Of a DNA stretch of 64,000 bases, positions 1 through 9,004 are shown piece after piece. The DNA lies in the NCBI GenBank assembly GCA_016710165.1, contig JADJLJ010000001.1:62001-126000 (forward strand), in the 5' to 3' direction. Made by a program: the position numbers and the translations under genes. Every line of letters starts with the position of its first letter. Positions within the stretch are counted from its first letter, which is position 1. A model generated the notes under the pieces. The model did no database searches. It saw only the letters and a program-made list of their open reading frames with translations, and was not told where the DNA came from. The DNA is from Chitinophagaceae bacterium (lineage in GTDB: Bacteria > Bacteroidota > Bacteroidia > Chitinophagales > Chitinophagaceae).

Positions 1-73
1 TCTGCTGAAAATAGGGTTTGGTGAATTCATTTTTCAGGACTTCCTTCCACGATGGTTCTATTTTTACATCCAT
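1..73 (-). CDS. ung: Uracil-DNA glycosylase, N-terminal fragment (cut by window edge)
   Basis: Read on the minus strand from the ATG at 73-71, 24 codons begin MDVKIEPSWKEVLKNEF and continue TKPYFQQ to the window edge. The W-K-x-x-L-x-x-EF-x-x-PYF pattern is the usual N-terminus of family 1 uracil-DNA glycosylases, which remove uracil from DNA in base excision repair. The catalytic motifs lie outside the window, so the call rests on the N-terminus alone. It is divergent from the tRNA gene that follows. Confidence 0.75.
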   Translation of the reverse strand, partial: MDVKIEPSWKEVLKNEFTKPYFQQ

Positions 74-107
74 TGCAACAGAGATTAGATGCAATGTAAA
101 AATTTCT

Positions 108-115
108 TAGCTTTG
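108..115 (+). promoter_or_regulatory. -7 box of the tRNA-Arg promoter
   Basis: TAGCTTTG fits the Bacteroidota -7 consensus TAnnTTTG and ends 15 nt before the mature tRNA 5' end. No clear TTG -33 element is seen at the right spacing. Confidence 0.5.
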
Positions 116-130
116 CGGCTGCAAAAAATT

Positions 131-204
<74 letters not shown>

Positions 205-275
205 CAGTTAATTTTACAACGTTACGAATATGAAGCCCTGATCTCACTTAAAGGACCCTGCCTCCGGGCATTGAA

Positions 276-298
276 AAAGAACATGGTTCTTTCTTTAA
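276..298 (+). terminator. Hairpin downstream of tRNA-Arg
   Basis: AAAGAAC-ATG-GTTCTTT is a perfect 7-bp stem with a 3-nt loop, followed by CTTTAAG. It is a plausible weak terminator for the tRNA unit before the MATE gene. Confidence 0.4.
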
Positions 299-362
299 GT
301 CTTTCTCCTATATGCAACTTCCCTGCGGGGATATTTTTTCCTATTTTTAATTTTTATCAATA

Positions 363-1775
363 ATGACTGAATCAGTAACTCAGCATACCAAAACATCTTT
401 TTTCACATTGCTCAAACAGGCTTTACGGGGCGATGTAAAGGATTTTACCACCGGCAGCATTGACCGGGCCATTTTTTTACTTGCCGTACCGATGGTGATG
501 GAGATGGTGCTTGAATCATCTTTTGCACTGGTGGATATTTATTTTGTGAACATGGTAAGCCCTGCTGCGGCTGCCACGGTAGGACTTACAGAGTCCTCGC
601 TTACCATCCTGTATTCCCTTGCCTGGGGATTGGCGATGGGTGCAACAGCGTTAATAGCCCGCCGGGCCGGGGAAAAGGATTTTAAAACGGCTGGATCAGT
701 TGCAGCACAGGTGATACTGATCGCTACAGCTTTTTCTGTACTGGTAAGCATTTTCGGGATCCTTTTCCCAAAAGAGATACTGCGTTTCATGGGGGCAGAT
801 GCATCGCTGGTGGAAGAACATTACGGGTTTACCCAACTGATGCTGGGCAGCAATATCGTGATCATGCTGCTGTTTGTAAATAACGGGATATTCCGGGGAG
901 CCGGCGATGCTTCTATAGCCATGAAGGCCCTGATCTTTTCCAATATCATTAACATCATTCTTGATCCGTTGCTGATAATGGGTTACGGGCCTTTCCCCAA
1001 AATGGGATTGATGGGTGCGGCAGTGGCCACCACGATCGGAAGGGGTTGCGGGGTGATCTACCAGTTTTATCACCTGTTCGGGGGGAATGACCTGGTAAAA
1101 CTTTCCATAAAGCAGTTCAAAGCGGATATGGCGATGATCAGGAGCCTGCTCAGCACTTCATCCGGTGCCATGTTCCAGTTCCTGATCGGCAGTTGCAGCT
1201 GGATATTCCTGGCAAAGCTTATTGCCGAATCGGGTGTGGAAGCCACATCCGGCTATTTCACGGCGATCCGGATCTGTATTTTCACCATTCTTCCAGCCTG
1301 GGGTATTGCGAATGCGGCTGCTACCCTTACAGGACAAAACCTGGGTGCAGGTCACCCGGAAAGAGCAGAAAGATCGGTCTGGAGGAGTGCTTTTCTTACC
1401 CTTTGTTTCTTTGCCCTGGTAGGCCTTTTGTTTTTCTTTTTCGGCGAAACATTCATGCGGTTTTTCACCAGCAATGAACTGGCGGTAAAGGAAGGCACCC
1501 GGTGCCTGCACGTACTGGCCATTGGTTACATCTTCTTTGCCTATGGCATGGTGCTTACCCAGGCATTCAACGGGGCAGGAGATACAAAGACCCCGACCTA
1601 TATTAACCTGTTTATTTACTGGTTGTTCCAGATACCGCTGGCCTACCTGCTTGCAAAATATCTTAATATGGGTTCGATGGGTGTTTACATGGCCATAAAT
1701 ATTGCAGAAACCGCACTGGCAATTGTGAGCATTATCATCTTCCGAAAAGGGAAGTGGAAGTTGGTAAAGGTCTGA
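363..1775 (+). CDS. MATE family multidrug/metabolite exporter
   Basis: A 470-residue integral membrane protein, the normal length for NorM/DinF-type MATE transporters, which export cationic drugs or metabolites in exchange for Na+ or H+. About 12 hydrophobic segments are visible. The N-terminal half has a membrane-entry motif (AVPMVMEMVLESSFALVDIY), and the pseudo-repeat around residue 260 (SSGAMFQFLIGSCSWIFLAK) marks the second half of the two-fold architecture. GAGDASIAMKA and GAGDTKTP occur at equivalent places in the two halves, as expected for the family. The ATG directly follows an AT-rich stretch without a strong ribosome-binding site. It appears monocistronic, and the substrate cannot be told from the sequence. 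Confidence 0.9.
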   Translation: MTESVTQHTKTSFFTLLKQALRGDVKDFTTGSIDRAIFLLAVPMVMEMVLESSFALVDIYFVNMVSPAAAATVGLTESSLTILYSLAWGLAMGATALIARRAGEKDFKTAGSVAAQVILIATAFSVLVSIFGILFPKEILRFMGADASLVEEHYGFTQLMLGSNIVIMLLFVNNGIFRGAGDASIAMKALIFSNIINIILDPLLIMGYGPFPKMGLMGAAVATTIGRGCGVIYQFYHLFGGNDLVKLSIKQFKADMAMIRSLLSTSSGAMFQFLIGSCSWIFLAKLIAESGVEATSGYFTAIRICIFTILPAWGIANAAATLTGQNLGAGHPERAERSVWRSAFLTLCFFALVGLLFFFFGETFMRFFTSNELAVKEGTRCLHVLAIGYIFFAYGMVLTQAFNGAGDTKTPTYINLFIYWLFQIPLAYLLAKYLNMGSMGVYMAINIAETALAIVSIIIFRKGKWKLVKV

Positions 1776-1816
1776 TTTTGACTATTTTTAGGTAAATAAT
1801 AAATTTGCATTCAAAT

Positions 1817-1848
1817 TTTGCCTTTCCATTAATTTAACATTATATTTG
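1817..1848 (+). promoter_or_regulatory. Promoter of the OmpA-family gene
   Basis: TTTG at 1817-1820 and TATATTTG at 1841-1848 are separated by 20 nt, a complete match to the Bacteroidota -33/-7 promoter. Transcription should start near 1853, leaving a leader of about 35 nt before the ATG at 1888. Confidence 0.7.
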
Positions 1849-1887
1849 CACATAACTCAGACAAAAATTTTAATAAAATTGAAGTTT

Positions 1888-3225
1888 ATGAAACAAAAAC
1901 TAACGCTAATTCTGGCATTAACTCTTTTAGCCACAAGTGGTTTTTCCCAGAAAAAAATGAGTAATGGCAGCAAGAAAGGAACCCTTCTCGGTCTGCATTA
2001 CAACATGGCTGATTTTAATGCTCCCATTGGTATCAAAGACCCGAGCACCGGAAAGACGTACAGTAAGATGAGAGATATGGACAAAGGCTTTTCAGTTTCT
2101 TACTGGAGAGGACTTAAATCCAAGATCGATTTCTCTGTGAAACTTTCTGGAATGTTTGGTGATTACGCTGCCAGGAATTCCGGCCAGACCCAAAAGACAG
2201 AAATTGGTATCGAACTGGAACCAAGCCTGAATTTCCGTCCATTTGATGACGGCGCGTTAATGAACCCGTTCCTTACCGTTGGTATCGGCGGTGGATATTA
2301 CACTGATAAATTTGCCGGTTATGTTCCCGCAGGTCTTGGTCTCCAGGTTAAACTGAATAATAATACTTATATTATGCTCCACGGTCAATACCGCTGGACA
2401 CTGGATAAAAAAACTTTGGGTGATCACCTGTTCTACTCAGTTGGTTTAGCTCAGAACATCGGTAAAGAAAAAGTAAAAGTTGTTCCTCCTCCTCCGCCAC
2501 CAGTTGTTGAGCCTCCTAAAGACAGGGATGGTGATGGTGTGCTGGATGTGGATGACAAATGTCCTGATGTTAAAGGTCTTGCTTCTTTGCAGGGTTGCCC
2601 AGACAGGGATGGCGACGGTATTGCTGACGGAGATGATAAATGTCCTGATGTTGCCGGTTTAGCCCGTTACCAGGGTTGCCCGATCCCTGATACTGATAAA
2701 GATGGTATCAACGACGAACAGGACAAATGTCCTACCGTTCCAGGTGTTGCCCGTTACCAGGGTTGCCCGATCCCGGATACAGATGGTGATGGTGTAAATG
2801 ACGAAGAAGATAAGTGTATCAACGAAAAAGGACCCGCTTCAAATTATGGTTGCCCTGTAATAGACGAGAAAATAGTTGAACGTGTGAACAAAGCCGCTCA
2901 AAACGTATTCTTCGCTACAGGCAGCGCCAAATTACTGGCTAAGTCTTTCCCTAAACTGAATGATGTGGTTACCATTTTGAAAGAAAATCCTTCTTACAAA
3001 GTAAACATCGATGGCCACACCGATGATGTTGGTAAAGACGAGAACAACCAGACCTTGTCTGAGAACAGGGCTGCTTCCGTAAAAGCTTACCTGGCTGGCA
3101 AAGGCATTGAAGAAAGCCGTCTTACTTCAACCGGTTATGGCGAAACCAAACCAGTTGCTGACAACAAAACTGCTGCCGGCCGTGCTAAGAACAGGAGAGT
3201 GGAAATGACAGTAAGTAATTACTAA
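1888..3225 (+). CDS. OmpA-family outer membrane protein with TSP type 3 repeats
   Basis: A 445-residue outer membrane protein. The signal peptide MKQKLTLILALTLLATSGFSQ is followed by a beta-barrel region to about residue 190, then a PPPPPP linker. Four Asp-rich calcium-binding thrombospondin type 3 repeats follow (DRDGDGVLDVDDKCPD, DTDGDGVNDEEDKC), then a C-terminal OmpA peptidoglycan-binding domain with NIDGHTDDVG and NRRVEM. It should tether the outer membrane to peptidoglycan. The ATG at 1888 is chosen over the in-frame one at 1846 because it gives a clean signal peptide, and 1846 lies inside the promoter box. A consensus promoter and short leader suggest high expression. A related protein is encoded at 53697-55052. 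Confidence 0.92.
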   Translation: MKQKLTLILALTLLATSGFSQKKMSNGSKKGTLLGLHYNMADFNAPIGIKDPSTGKTYSKMRDMDKGFSVSYWRGLKSKIDFSVKLSGMFGDYAARNSGQTQKTEIGIELEPSLNFRPFDDGALMNPFLTVGIGGGYYTDKFAGYVPAGLGLQVKLNNNTYIMLHGQYRWTLDKKTLGDHLFYSVGLAQNIGKEKVKVVPPPPPPVVEPPKDRDGDGVLDVDDKCPDVKGLASLQGCPDRDGDGIADGDDKCPDVAGLARYQGCPIPDTDKDGINDEQDKCPTVPGVARYQGCPIPDTDGDGVNDEEDKCINEKGPASNYGCPVIDEKIVERVNKAAQNVFFATGSAKLLAKSFPKLNDVVTILKENPSYKVNIDGHTDDVGKDENNQTLSENRAASVKAYLAGKGIEESRLTSTGYGETKPVADNKTAAGRAKNRRVEMTVSNY

Positions 3226-3252
3226 TCTGAAAACGGATTACAAATGATAAAA

Positions 3253-3279
3253 GGTCCCCGGTTATGCCGGGGATCTTTG
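3253..3279 (+). terminator. Terminator of the OmpA-family gene
   Basis: GGTCCCCGG-TTATG-CCGGGGATC forms a 9-bp stem with one G-U pair followed by TTTG. It sits between two convergent genes. Confidence 0.6.
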
Positions 3280-3329
3280 TTTATATGAAGAAGTAAGATT
3301 TATCGTAAGGGGGAATAGTTTGTGACCGG

Positions 3330-5288
3330 TCAGGCCATTCTTTCTTCCAGTTCCATCAGCTTTTCAAATGCGGATTCGTATTCAGTGGTAACTTTCGCCA
3401 ATTCGGAGATACTGGCTTTATAAGCGGACTCTGTTTCCTGGAAACGGTTCTTGTCATTGTAAACTGCCGGGGAAGCCAGGTCAGCTTCCAGTTGTGTCTT
3501 CTGCCTGTTCAGCCGGGCAAGTTTTTCTTCCAGCTGGTTGAAGAGGTTCTTTTGTTTTTGCAATTCTTTCTTCAGGTCCTTGTCGATCTGATTCCGTTGC
3601 ACCGCTTTTTCAGGCTCCTTTATTTTTTTTTCAGGCTGCATTACCGCCACCGGTTGTTTTGCAGTTTTGGCCTCTTTGTTCTTCTCTGCTTCCCTGCGGG
3701 CTTTCCAGTCTTCCCATTCCTGGTAAGTTCCTTTAAACTCCCGGATCTTATGGTCTTCAATTTCCCATATCTTATTGGCAATGCGGCTGATGAAATACCG
3801 GTCGTGACTTACCAGTACAATGCTTCCTTCGTATTTATTCAGGGCTTCTATCAGCAGTTCTACTGAATGCAGGTCAAGGTGATTGGTAGGCTCATCCAGC
3901 AACAGGAAGTTTGCCTTGCTCACCATTGTTTTTGCCAGGGCCACCCGTGCTTTTTCGCCGCCACTCAGCACTTTTACTTTCTTTTCAACATCATCGCCGC
4001 TGAATAAAAAACATCCCAGTAAACTCCGCAGTTCCAGGTCCGTTTTTCCGCTGCGGCTGCTTTGCATTTCCTCCAGTACCGTATTGTTGATGTTCAATGC
4101 TTCCAGTTGGTGCTGTGCATAAAAAGAATCATCTACATTATGTCCCCAGATGCGTTCGCCCTGGAATGGTTCTGTGCCTGCTATGATACGGAGCAGGGTT
4201 GATTTTCCTTTTCCGTTGGCACCGATCAGGGCCACTTTATCTCCCCGGTCGATCTCGGCACCGGTATCTTCAATGATCTTAAGATCACCAAAACTTTTTG
4301 ATACATGCTTCAGCGTACACAATATTCTTCCCGGCTGTTTATCAACCGAAAAATTGATGCGGATGTTTGGCCTTTCTATTTCCACATCTTCGATCCGGTC
4401 CAGTTTATCCAACCGCTTTACAATGCTCTGGGCCTGGGCAGCCTTGCTTGCCTTTGCCTTAAAGCGTTCCACAAAACGTTCCTGCTGCCGGATATAATCC
4501 TGCTGGTTTTCGTATGCCTTTTTCTGGATGTCTACCCGCAGGGCTTTTTCCGATTCGTAAAATGAATAATTGCCTGAATAGAAATGTAATTGCTGCTGGT
4601 ACAGCTCAACGATCTTGGTTACCATGCGGTCTAAAAAATACCTGTCGTGACTTACGATCACTACGGCGCCGGGATAATGCTGCAGGTATTTTTCAAGCCA
4701 TTCAATACTGGGCAGGTCAAGGTGGTTGGTAGGTTCATCAAGCAGCAGTACATCCGGGTGCATCAGTATCATCTTCGCCAGCAGTACCCGCATGCGCCAG
4801 CCTCCGCTGAATTGTTTGTACGGTTTTTTCAGGTCGGCATTGGCAAATCCCAATCCCTGTAAGATCTCTTCGGTTTTGTGATGGATATTATATCCGTCCA
4901 GTACTTCCATTTCATGAAGCCGGTCGGCATAATCATGGGCCAGGCTTTCATCACCCGTTTGCTCCAGTTTCTTCCCGATCCCTTCAATTTCTTTTTCCAG
5001 TTCCTTCACCCGCTCAAAGGCCCCCATCGCCACTTCAAGGATGGAGTCTTCGGTATCAAAACTCAGCAGGTCCTGGTGCAAAAAGCCAATGGTTGTTTCC
5101 CTGCCTTTCTCCACGGTTCCTTTGGAAGGGCTGTATTGCCCGGTCAGCACTTTTAAGAGGGTGGATTTACCGGTTCCGTTATAGCCGATCAGCCCGATGC
5201 GTTCATTGGGCTGGATATGCCAGGTGGCATCTTCAACAATGGTTCTTGCCCCAAATTCAAAGGTCACATTTTGTAGTCCTAATAACAT
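3330..5288 (-). CDS. ABC-F family ATPase (Uup/EttA-type)
   Basis: A 652-residue soluble protein with two ABC ATPase domains and no membrane segment, the hallmark of the ABC-F class, whose members act on ribosomes to relieve stalling or confer target protection. The first cassette has Walker A GYNGTGKST, signature FSGGWRMRV and Walker B LLLDEPTNHLD. The second has GANGKGKST, LSGGEKARV and another LLLDEPTNHLD. The inter-domain linker is charged and helical (residues about 240-300). A Lys/Glu-rich C-terminal coiled coil (about 540-640) resembles the DNA/RNA-binding tail of Uup. Which ABC-F subfamily it belongs to cannot be decided by eye. It is convergent with the OmpA gene and divergent from the DUF3347 gene. 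Confidence 0.9.
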   Translation of the reverse strand: MLLGLQNVTFEFGARTIVEDATWHIQPNERIGLIGYNGTGKSTLLKVLTGQYSPSKGTVEKGRETTIGFLHQDLLSFDTEDSILEVAMGAFERVKELEKEIEGIGKKLEQTGDESLAHDYADRLHEMEVLDGYNIHHKTEEILQGLGFANADLKKPYKQFSGGWRMRVLLAKMILMHPDVLLLDEPTNHLDLPSIEWLEKYLQHYPGAVVIVSHDRYFLDRMVTKIVELYQQQLHFYSGNYSFYESEKALRVDIQKKAYENQQDYIRQQERFVERFKAKASKAAQAQSIVKRLDKLDRIEDVEIERPNIRINFSVDKQPGRILCTLKHVSKSFGDLKIIEDTGAEIDRGDKVALIGANGKGKSTLLRIIAGTEPFQGERIWGHNVDDSFYAQHQLEALNINNTVLEEMQSSRSGKTDLELRSLLGCFLFSGDDVEKKVKVLSGGEKARVALAKTMVSKANFLLLDEPTNHLDLHSVELLIEALNKYEGSIVLVSHDRYFISRIANKIWEIEDHKIREFKGTYQEWEDWKARREAEKNKEAKTAKQPVAVMQPEKKIKEPEKAVQRNQIDKDLKKELQKQKNLFNQLEEKLARLNRQKTQLEADLASPAVYNDKNRFQETESAYKASISELAKVTTEYESAFEKLMELEERMA

Positions 5289-5315
5289 AATAAGCTATAA
5301 CTGTTTTACAGGCCG

Positions 5316-5323
5316 CAAAAATA
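5316..5323 (-). promoter_or_regulatory. -7 box upstream of the ABC-F gene
   Basis: On the minus strand this reads TATTTTTG, matching TAnnTTTG, 27 bp upstream of the ABC-F start codon. No clear -33 TTG is found. Confidence 0.4.
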
Positions 5324-5407
5324 GCAATTATCGAACCTTAAACCGTAAATCGTGTTATAATATCAAAAAATCTTTCCATAACGCTATCAACGTATGTTAG
5401 GAGGGGT

Positions 5408-5415
5408 TAGATTTG
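5408..5415 (+). promoter_or_regulatory. -7 box upstream of the DUF3347 gene
   Basis: TAGATTTG matches TAnnTTTG, ending 17 nt before the ATG at 5433. The -33 element is not evident. Confidence 0.4.
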
Positions 5416-5432
5416 TACAAAAATAAACGGAT

Positions 5433-6047
5433 ATGAAAAAGATATTTTTGGTGTTGCTGGTGATCATTCTTGCGGTAGCAGGTTTTTACTGGTATAAGTT
5501 CAGTAATTCAGGCAAAGGAGACAGTGGGCAGAAACAGCAACCACTGGCATTAAAGAAGCATTCGGATGGCTTTAACCGGTCTGTAGCCACGGCCATGCAG
5601 GCATATTTCAGCATGAAAGATGCTTTTGTGGATGCCGATACGGCAAAGGCAAAAGAAGGATGCCGGAAATTCATTCAAATGCTTGACAGCATCCCCCTGG
5701 CTGAATTAAAGACAGACACCCTCACTATCTATGACGCAGCAGTGAGTGACCACTCGAATATCAAAGCCAATGCACAGTCGCTTTTACAGCAGTCCGATAT
5801 CACGGAAATGAGGAAAGATTTCAGCATGGTCTCTGAGAACCTGTATCCTTTCTTCCGCACCATCAATTATGAAGGAGAGAATATGTACTGGCAAAACTGC
5901 CCGATGGCATTTGGCGAAGACAAAGGGGCCAACTGGATAAGCAGCACGAAGGACATAGTGAATCCATATTTGGGAAAAAATCACCCGGAATATAAAGGCA
6001 GCATGCTCCATTGCGGTGAAGTGAAGGATACCATAAAAACACGGTAA
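5433..6047 (+). CDS. DUF3347 domain protein, membrane-anchored or exported
   Basis: 204 residues with an N-terminal hydrophobic segment (MKKIFLVLLVIILAVAGFYW) that serves as a membrane anchor or signal. The rest has the hallmarks of DUF3347: a helical region with YFSMKDAFVDAD near residue 60, then CPMAFGEDKGANW, then NPYLGKNHPEYKGSMLHCGEV at the C-terminus. In this family the CPM and CGE elements are strongly conserved. Family members are often found with or fused to CusB/CzcB-type metal efflux adaptors, so a role in periplasmic metal handling is an inference. The gene lies 48 bp upstream of a TonB-dependent receptor and may be co-transcribed with it, which would fit metal or metal-chelate transport. 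Confidence 0.8.
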   Translation: MKKIFLVLLVIILAVAGFYWYKFSNSGKGDSGQKQQPLALKKHSDGFNRSVATAMQAYFSMKDAFVDADTAKAKEGCRKFIQMLDSIPLAELKTDTLTIYDAAVSDHSNIKANAQSLLQQSDITEMRKDFSMVSENLYPFFRTINYEGENMYWQNCPMAFGEDKGANWISSTKDIVNPYLGKNHPEYKGSMLHCGEVKDTIKTR

Positions 6048-6095
6048 GGCACTATCCCTTTCCCTGGTGCAGAATGCATTTCAGAATAAACAGCT

Positions 6096-8453
6096 ATGAA
6101 AATTATTTCGTTCACCTTCCTTTTGCTACTGTGTTCTTTTGCTTCGTTCGCACAAACCAAATATACCATCAGCGGTTACATAAAGGATTCGCTGAATGGT
6201 GAAACACTCATTGGCGCCACCATTACCGTAAAGGGACAGTCAAAGGGCATCAGCAGCAACCAGTACGGTTTTTATTCCATCACATTGAATGAAGGCAATT
6301 ACACACTTGTCTGCAGCTACATCGGTTACCGGGAGAAAGTGATAGACCTTACACTGGATAAAGATCAGCGGTTGAATTTCGTGGTATTACCCAAGGCATA
6401 CCAGTTTGAAGAAGTGGTTGTGAGTTCGAAAAAAAGGGATGCCAATGTGAAGAATGCACAGATGGGAAAGTTCACCCTTCCCATGGAACAGATAAAATCC
6501 ATCCCGGCATTTTTGGGAGAAGTGGACCTGTTAAAGACCGTACAGTTCCTGCCCGGGGTACGAAATGCCGGCGAGGGCAGTGCCGGTATTTATGTAAGGG
6601 GTGGGGGGCCAGACCAGAACCTGATCTTACTGGATGATGCCCCGGTTTACAATACCGGCCACCTGTTTGGTTTTTTCTCCATTTTTAATGCCGATGCCAT
6701 AAAGAATGTTTCCCTCATCAAAGGTGGCATGCCTGCACAATACGGGGGCCGATTATCGAGTGTGCTGGATGTTTCCATGAAAGAAGGCAATAACCAGAAA
6801 CTACAGGTGGATGCCGGGCTGGGGGTGATCGCTTCCCGGTTGTCTATACAGGGCCCGCTCAAAAAGAACAGGTCATCTTTCATCCTGTCTGGCAGGCGGA
6901 CATATATTGATGCGTTGGTAAAACCCTTTGTAAAAAAGACAAGCCAGTTTCATGGTTCCGGCTATTACTTCTACGACCTGAATGCCAAAGTGAATTATAT
7001 TTTTTCTGAAAAGGACCGCCTGTACCTGAGTGGTTATTTTGGCCGCGATGTTTTTGATTTCGAGAACAGCAAACAAAGCCTGAAGATAAATATACCCTGG
7101 GGAAATGCCACCGGCACCCTGCGCTGGAACCATGTTTATAACCAAAAGCTTTTTGGCAATGCGACCCTGGTCTATAACGACTATAACTTCACGTTCAATG
7201 CTGCCCAGAACAGTTTTGAGTTCAAGCTGGCATCGGGTATCCGGGATATCAGCCTGAAACAGGATTTTGATCTTTATACCTATACGGGACATAAATTGAA
7301 ATTCGGGGGTATCTACACATACCATAAATTCACCCCTTCGGTAGTAAGTGGTAAACAGGATTCAACGGTCTTCAAACCGAATAATGCCCAGGTAAAATAT
7401 GGCCACGAAGCGGCTGTTTACCTGCAGGATGACTGGGAAGTGAATGAGCGGATAAAAGTGAATGCCGGGATACGATACAGCTGGTTTCAGCAGACAGGGC
7501 CTTATAAAATCTATACAACAGATGATAACGGGAACCGAACCGACAGTACCGTTTTTGGAAGGGGAAAAGGAGTGAAGACCTATGGCGGACTAGAGCCCAG
7601 GCTGACCATTCGTTATGCACTGAATGACGAGACATCGGTCAAGGCTTCTGTAACACGGAATCTTCAGTACATTCACCTGGTAAGCAATGCAGGCACTACA
7701 TTGCCAACGGATATATGGGTGCCCAGTACTTATAGAGTAAAACCACAGATAAGCTGGTTGTATGCTGCCGGCCTGTTTAAGAACTTTAAGGACAATATGT
7801 ATGAAACATCGGTTGAACTGTATTACAAACAAATGCAGAACCAGATCGAGTACGAGGAAGGGTATACGCCCAATTCGATCGATGATACAGAGAATTCTTT
7901 CACATTCGGCAAGGGCTGGAGTTACGGGGCCGAGTTTTTTGTCAATAAAACAAAAGGACGCCTTACGGGGTGGGTTGGTTATACACTCAGCTGGACATGG
8001 CGCAAATTTCCCAACCTCAACTTTGGCAATAAATACCCCGCCAAGTACGACCGGCGCAATGATATGAGCATTGTAGCCATCTATGAGATCAGTAAAAAGT
8101 GGAGACTGTCGGCTTCCTTTGTTTTTGGCAGCGGCAATGCGGCCACCCTGCCCGAACGCTTTTATATAGTAGACGGGATACTTACCCAGGAATACAGCAA
8201 GATCAATGAATACCGGTTGCCTTCTTATCACCGTCTTGATATTGCCGCGATCATGACACCAAAGAAAAATGCAAGACGCAAATGGAAAACGGAATGGGTG
8301 TTTGGTGTTTACAATGCATACAGCCGCAAAAACCCATACTTCATCTATTTTGACCAGACGGGGAGTCCCTTTAACGGAACCCTGGACATACAGGCCAAAC
8401 AGGTCTCCCTGTTCCCCCTCATTCCTTCCATTACCTGGAATGTGCGGTTCTGA
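6096..8453 (+). CDS. TonB-dependent outer membrane receptor
   Basis: 785 residues. The signal peptide is MKIISFTFLLLLCSFASFAQ. A carboxypeptidase-regulatory-like domain (YTISGYIKDSLNGETLIGAT, about residues 22-105) precedes a plug domain with VRGGGPDQNLILLDDAPVYN (about 165-185) and GGMPAQYGGRLSSVLDV. The rest is a 22-stranded-type beta barrel ending in an aromatic C-terminus (ITWNVRF). Such receptors import large or scarce substrates with energy from TonB-ExbBD. There is no SusD partner nearby, so polysaccharide uptake through a SusCD pair is unlikely. The preceding DUF3347 gene hints at a metal-related substrate, which is inference. Confidence 0.88.
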   Translation: MKIISFTFLLLLCSFASFAQTKYTISGYIKDSLNGETLIGATITVKGQSKGISSNQYGFYSITLNEGNYTLVCSYIGYREKVIDLTLDKDQRLNFVVLPKAYQFEEVVVSSKKRDANVKNAQMGKFTLPMEQIKSIPAFLGEVDLLKTVQFLPGVRNAGEGSAGIYVRGGGPDQNLILLDDAPVYNTGHLFGFFSIFNADAIKNVSLIKGGMPAQYGGRLSSVLDVSMKEGNNQKLQVDAGLGVIASRLSIQGPLKKNRSSFILSGRRTYIDALVKPFVKKTSQFHGSGYYFYDLNAKVNYIFSEKDRLYLSGYFGRDVFDFENSKQSLKINIPWGNATGTLRWNHVYNQKLFGNATLVYNDYNFTFNAAQNSFEFKLASGIRDISLKQDFDLYTYTGHKLKFGGIYTYHKFTPSVVSGKQDSTVFKPNNAQVKYGHEAAVYLQDDWEVNERIKVNAGIRYSWFQQTGPYKIYTTDDNGNRTDSTVFGRGKGVKTYGGLEPRLTIRYALNDETSVKASVTRNLQYIHLVSNAGTTLPTDIWVPSTYRVKPQISWLYAAGLFKNFKDNMYETSVELYYKQMQNQIEYEEGYTPNSIDDTENSFTFGKGWSYGAEFFVNKTKGRLTGWVGYTLSWTWRKFPNLNFGNKYPAKYDRRNDMSIVAIYEISKKWRLSASFVFGSGNAATLPERFYIVDGILTQEYSKINEYRLPSYHRLDIAAIMTPKKNARRKWKTEWVFGVYNAYSRKNPYFIYFDQTGSPFNGTLDIQAKQVSLFPLIPSITWNVRF

Positions 8454-8459
8454 AAATAA

Positions 8460-8485
8460 AAATGCCCGGCATAGCGGGCATTTTT
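8460..8485. terminator. Bidirectional terminator
   Basis: AAATGCCCG-GCATAG-CGGGCATTT is a perfect 9-bp stem with T-runs on both strands. It lies between the convergent TonB receptor and the lipoprotein gene at 8505. Confidence 0.8.
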
Positions 8486-8504
8486 AATATTTTGAAACAG
8501 ATCG

Positions 8505-8957
8505 TTAGCGTACAAAGGTCTGGTATCTCTCCACTATTGTACCGGGATAGGCCGGGTCGGTTCCGGTACTCACTACGGTGAATAATACGTTGGTCAGTGT
8601 CAGCATTTTCCAGCGGTAGTTCTGAGGGATCGAGTTTGAAACAACCGAATCTGAACCAACAAACTGGTAGGTTCCCTGATCCGGGCTTGTTGTATTGAAC
8701 TGGTATTTAAAACCGCCATTCGCTTCAAATTCTACATAATTTTTTGGCTTGGGTGTTTGTTTGATAATGGTATCTTTTAAGAAAACACCGCTTGCCGAGT
8801 AAATTCTCAACTGGATCCTGTTTATCCACCACGAACCTACCACCTGCTGTTCTTTGGGAAGATCGGCGCTGTGATCCGGCTTGGCACACGAATTTGTAAA
8901 TAAAATGATTGAAATTAGGCCTGCGATTGCAAAAAAGGCGCTGAAATAGGTTTTCAT
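8505..8957 (-). CDS. Small lipoprotein, lipocalin-like
   Basis: 150 residues starting with a type II signal peptide whose lipobox is FTNSC (Cys at about residue 24), so it should be lipid-anchored in the envelope. The mature part begins with a charged stretch, then VVGSWWINRIQLRIY and alternating beta strands with YVEFEANGGFKYQF. This resembles the lipocalin-like small lipoproteins common in Bacteroidota, in which a GxW motif opens the barrel. No specific ligand or enzyme motif is visible. It shares a bidirectional terminator with the TonB receptor gene and lies downstream of the minus-strand gene at 9005, with a 47-bp gap. Confidence 0.7.
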   Translation of the reverse strand: MKTYFSAFFAIAGLISIILFTNSCAKPDHSADLPKEQQVVGSWWINRIQLRIYSASGVFLKDTIIKQTPKPKNYVEFEANGGFKYQFNTTSPDQGTYQFVGSDSVVSNSIPQNYRWKMLTLTNVLFTVVSTGTDPAYPGTIVERYQTFVR

Positions 8958-9004
8958 CTCACTGGTAGATATTGGTTATGCTTTATAACGCAATATTTAC
9001 CCCT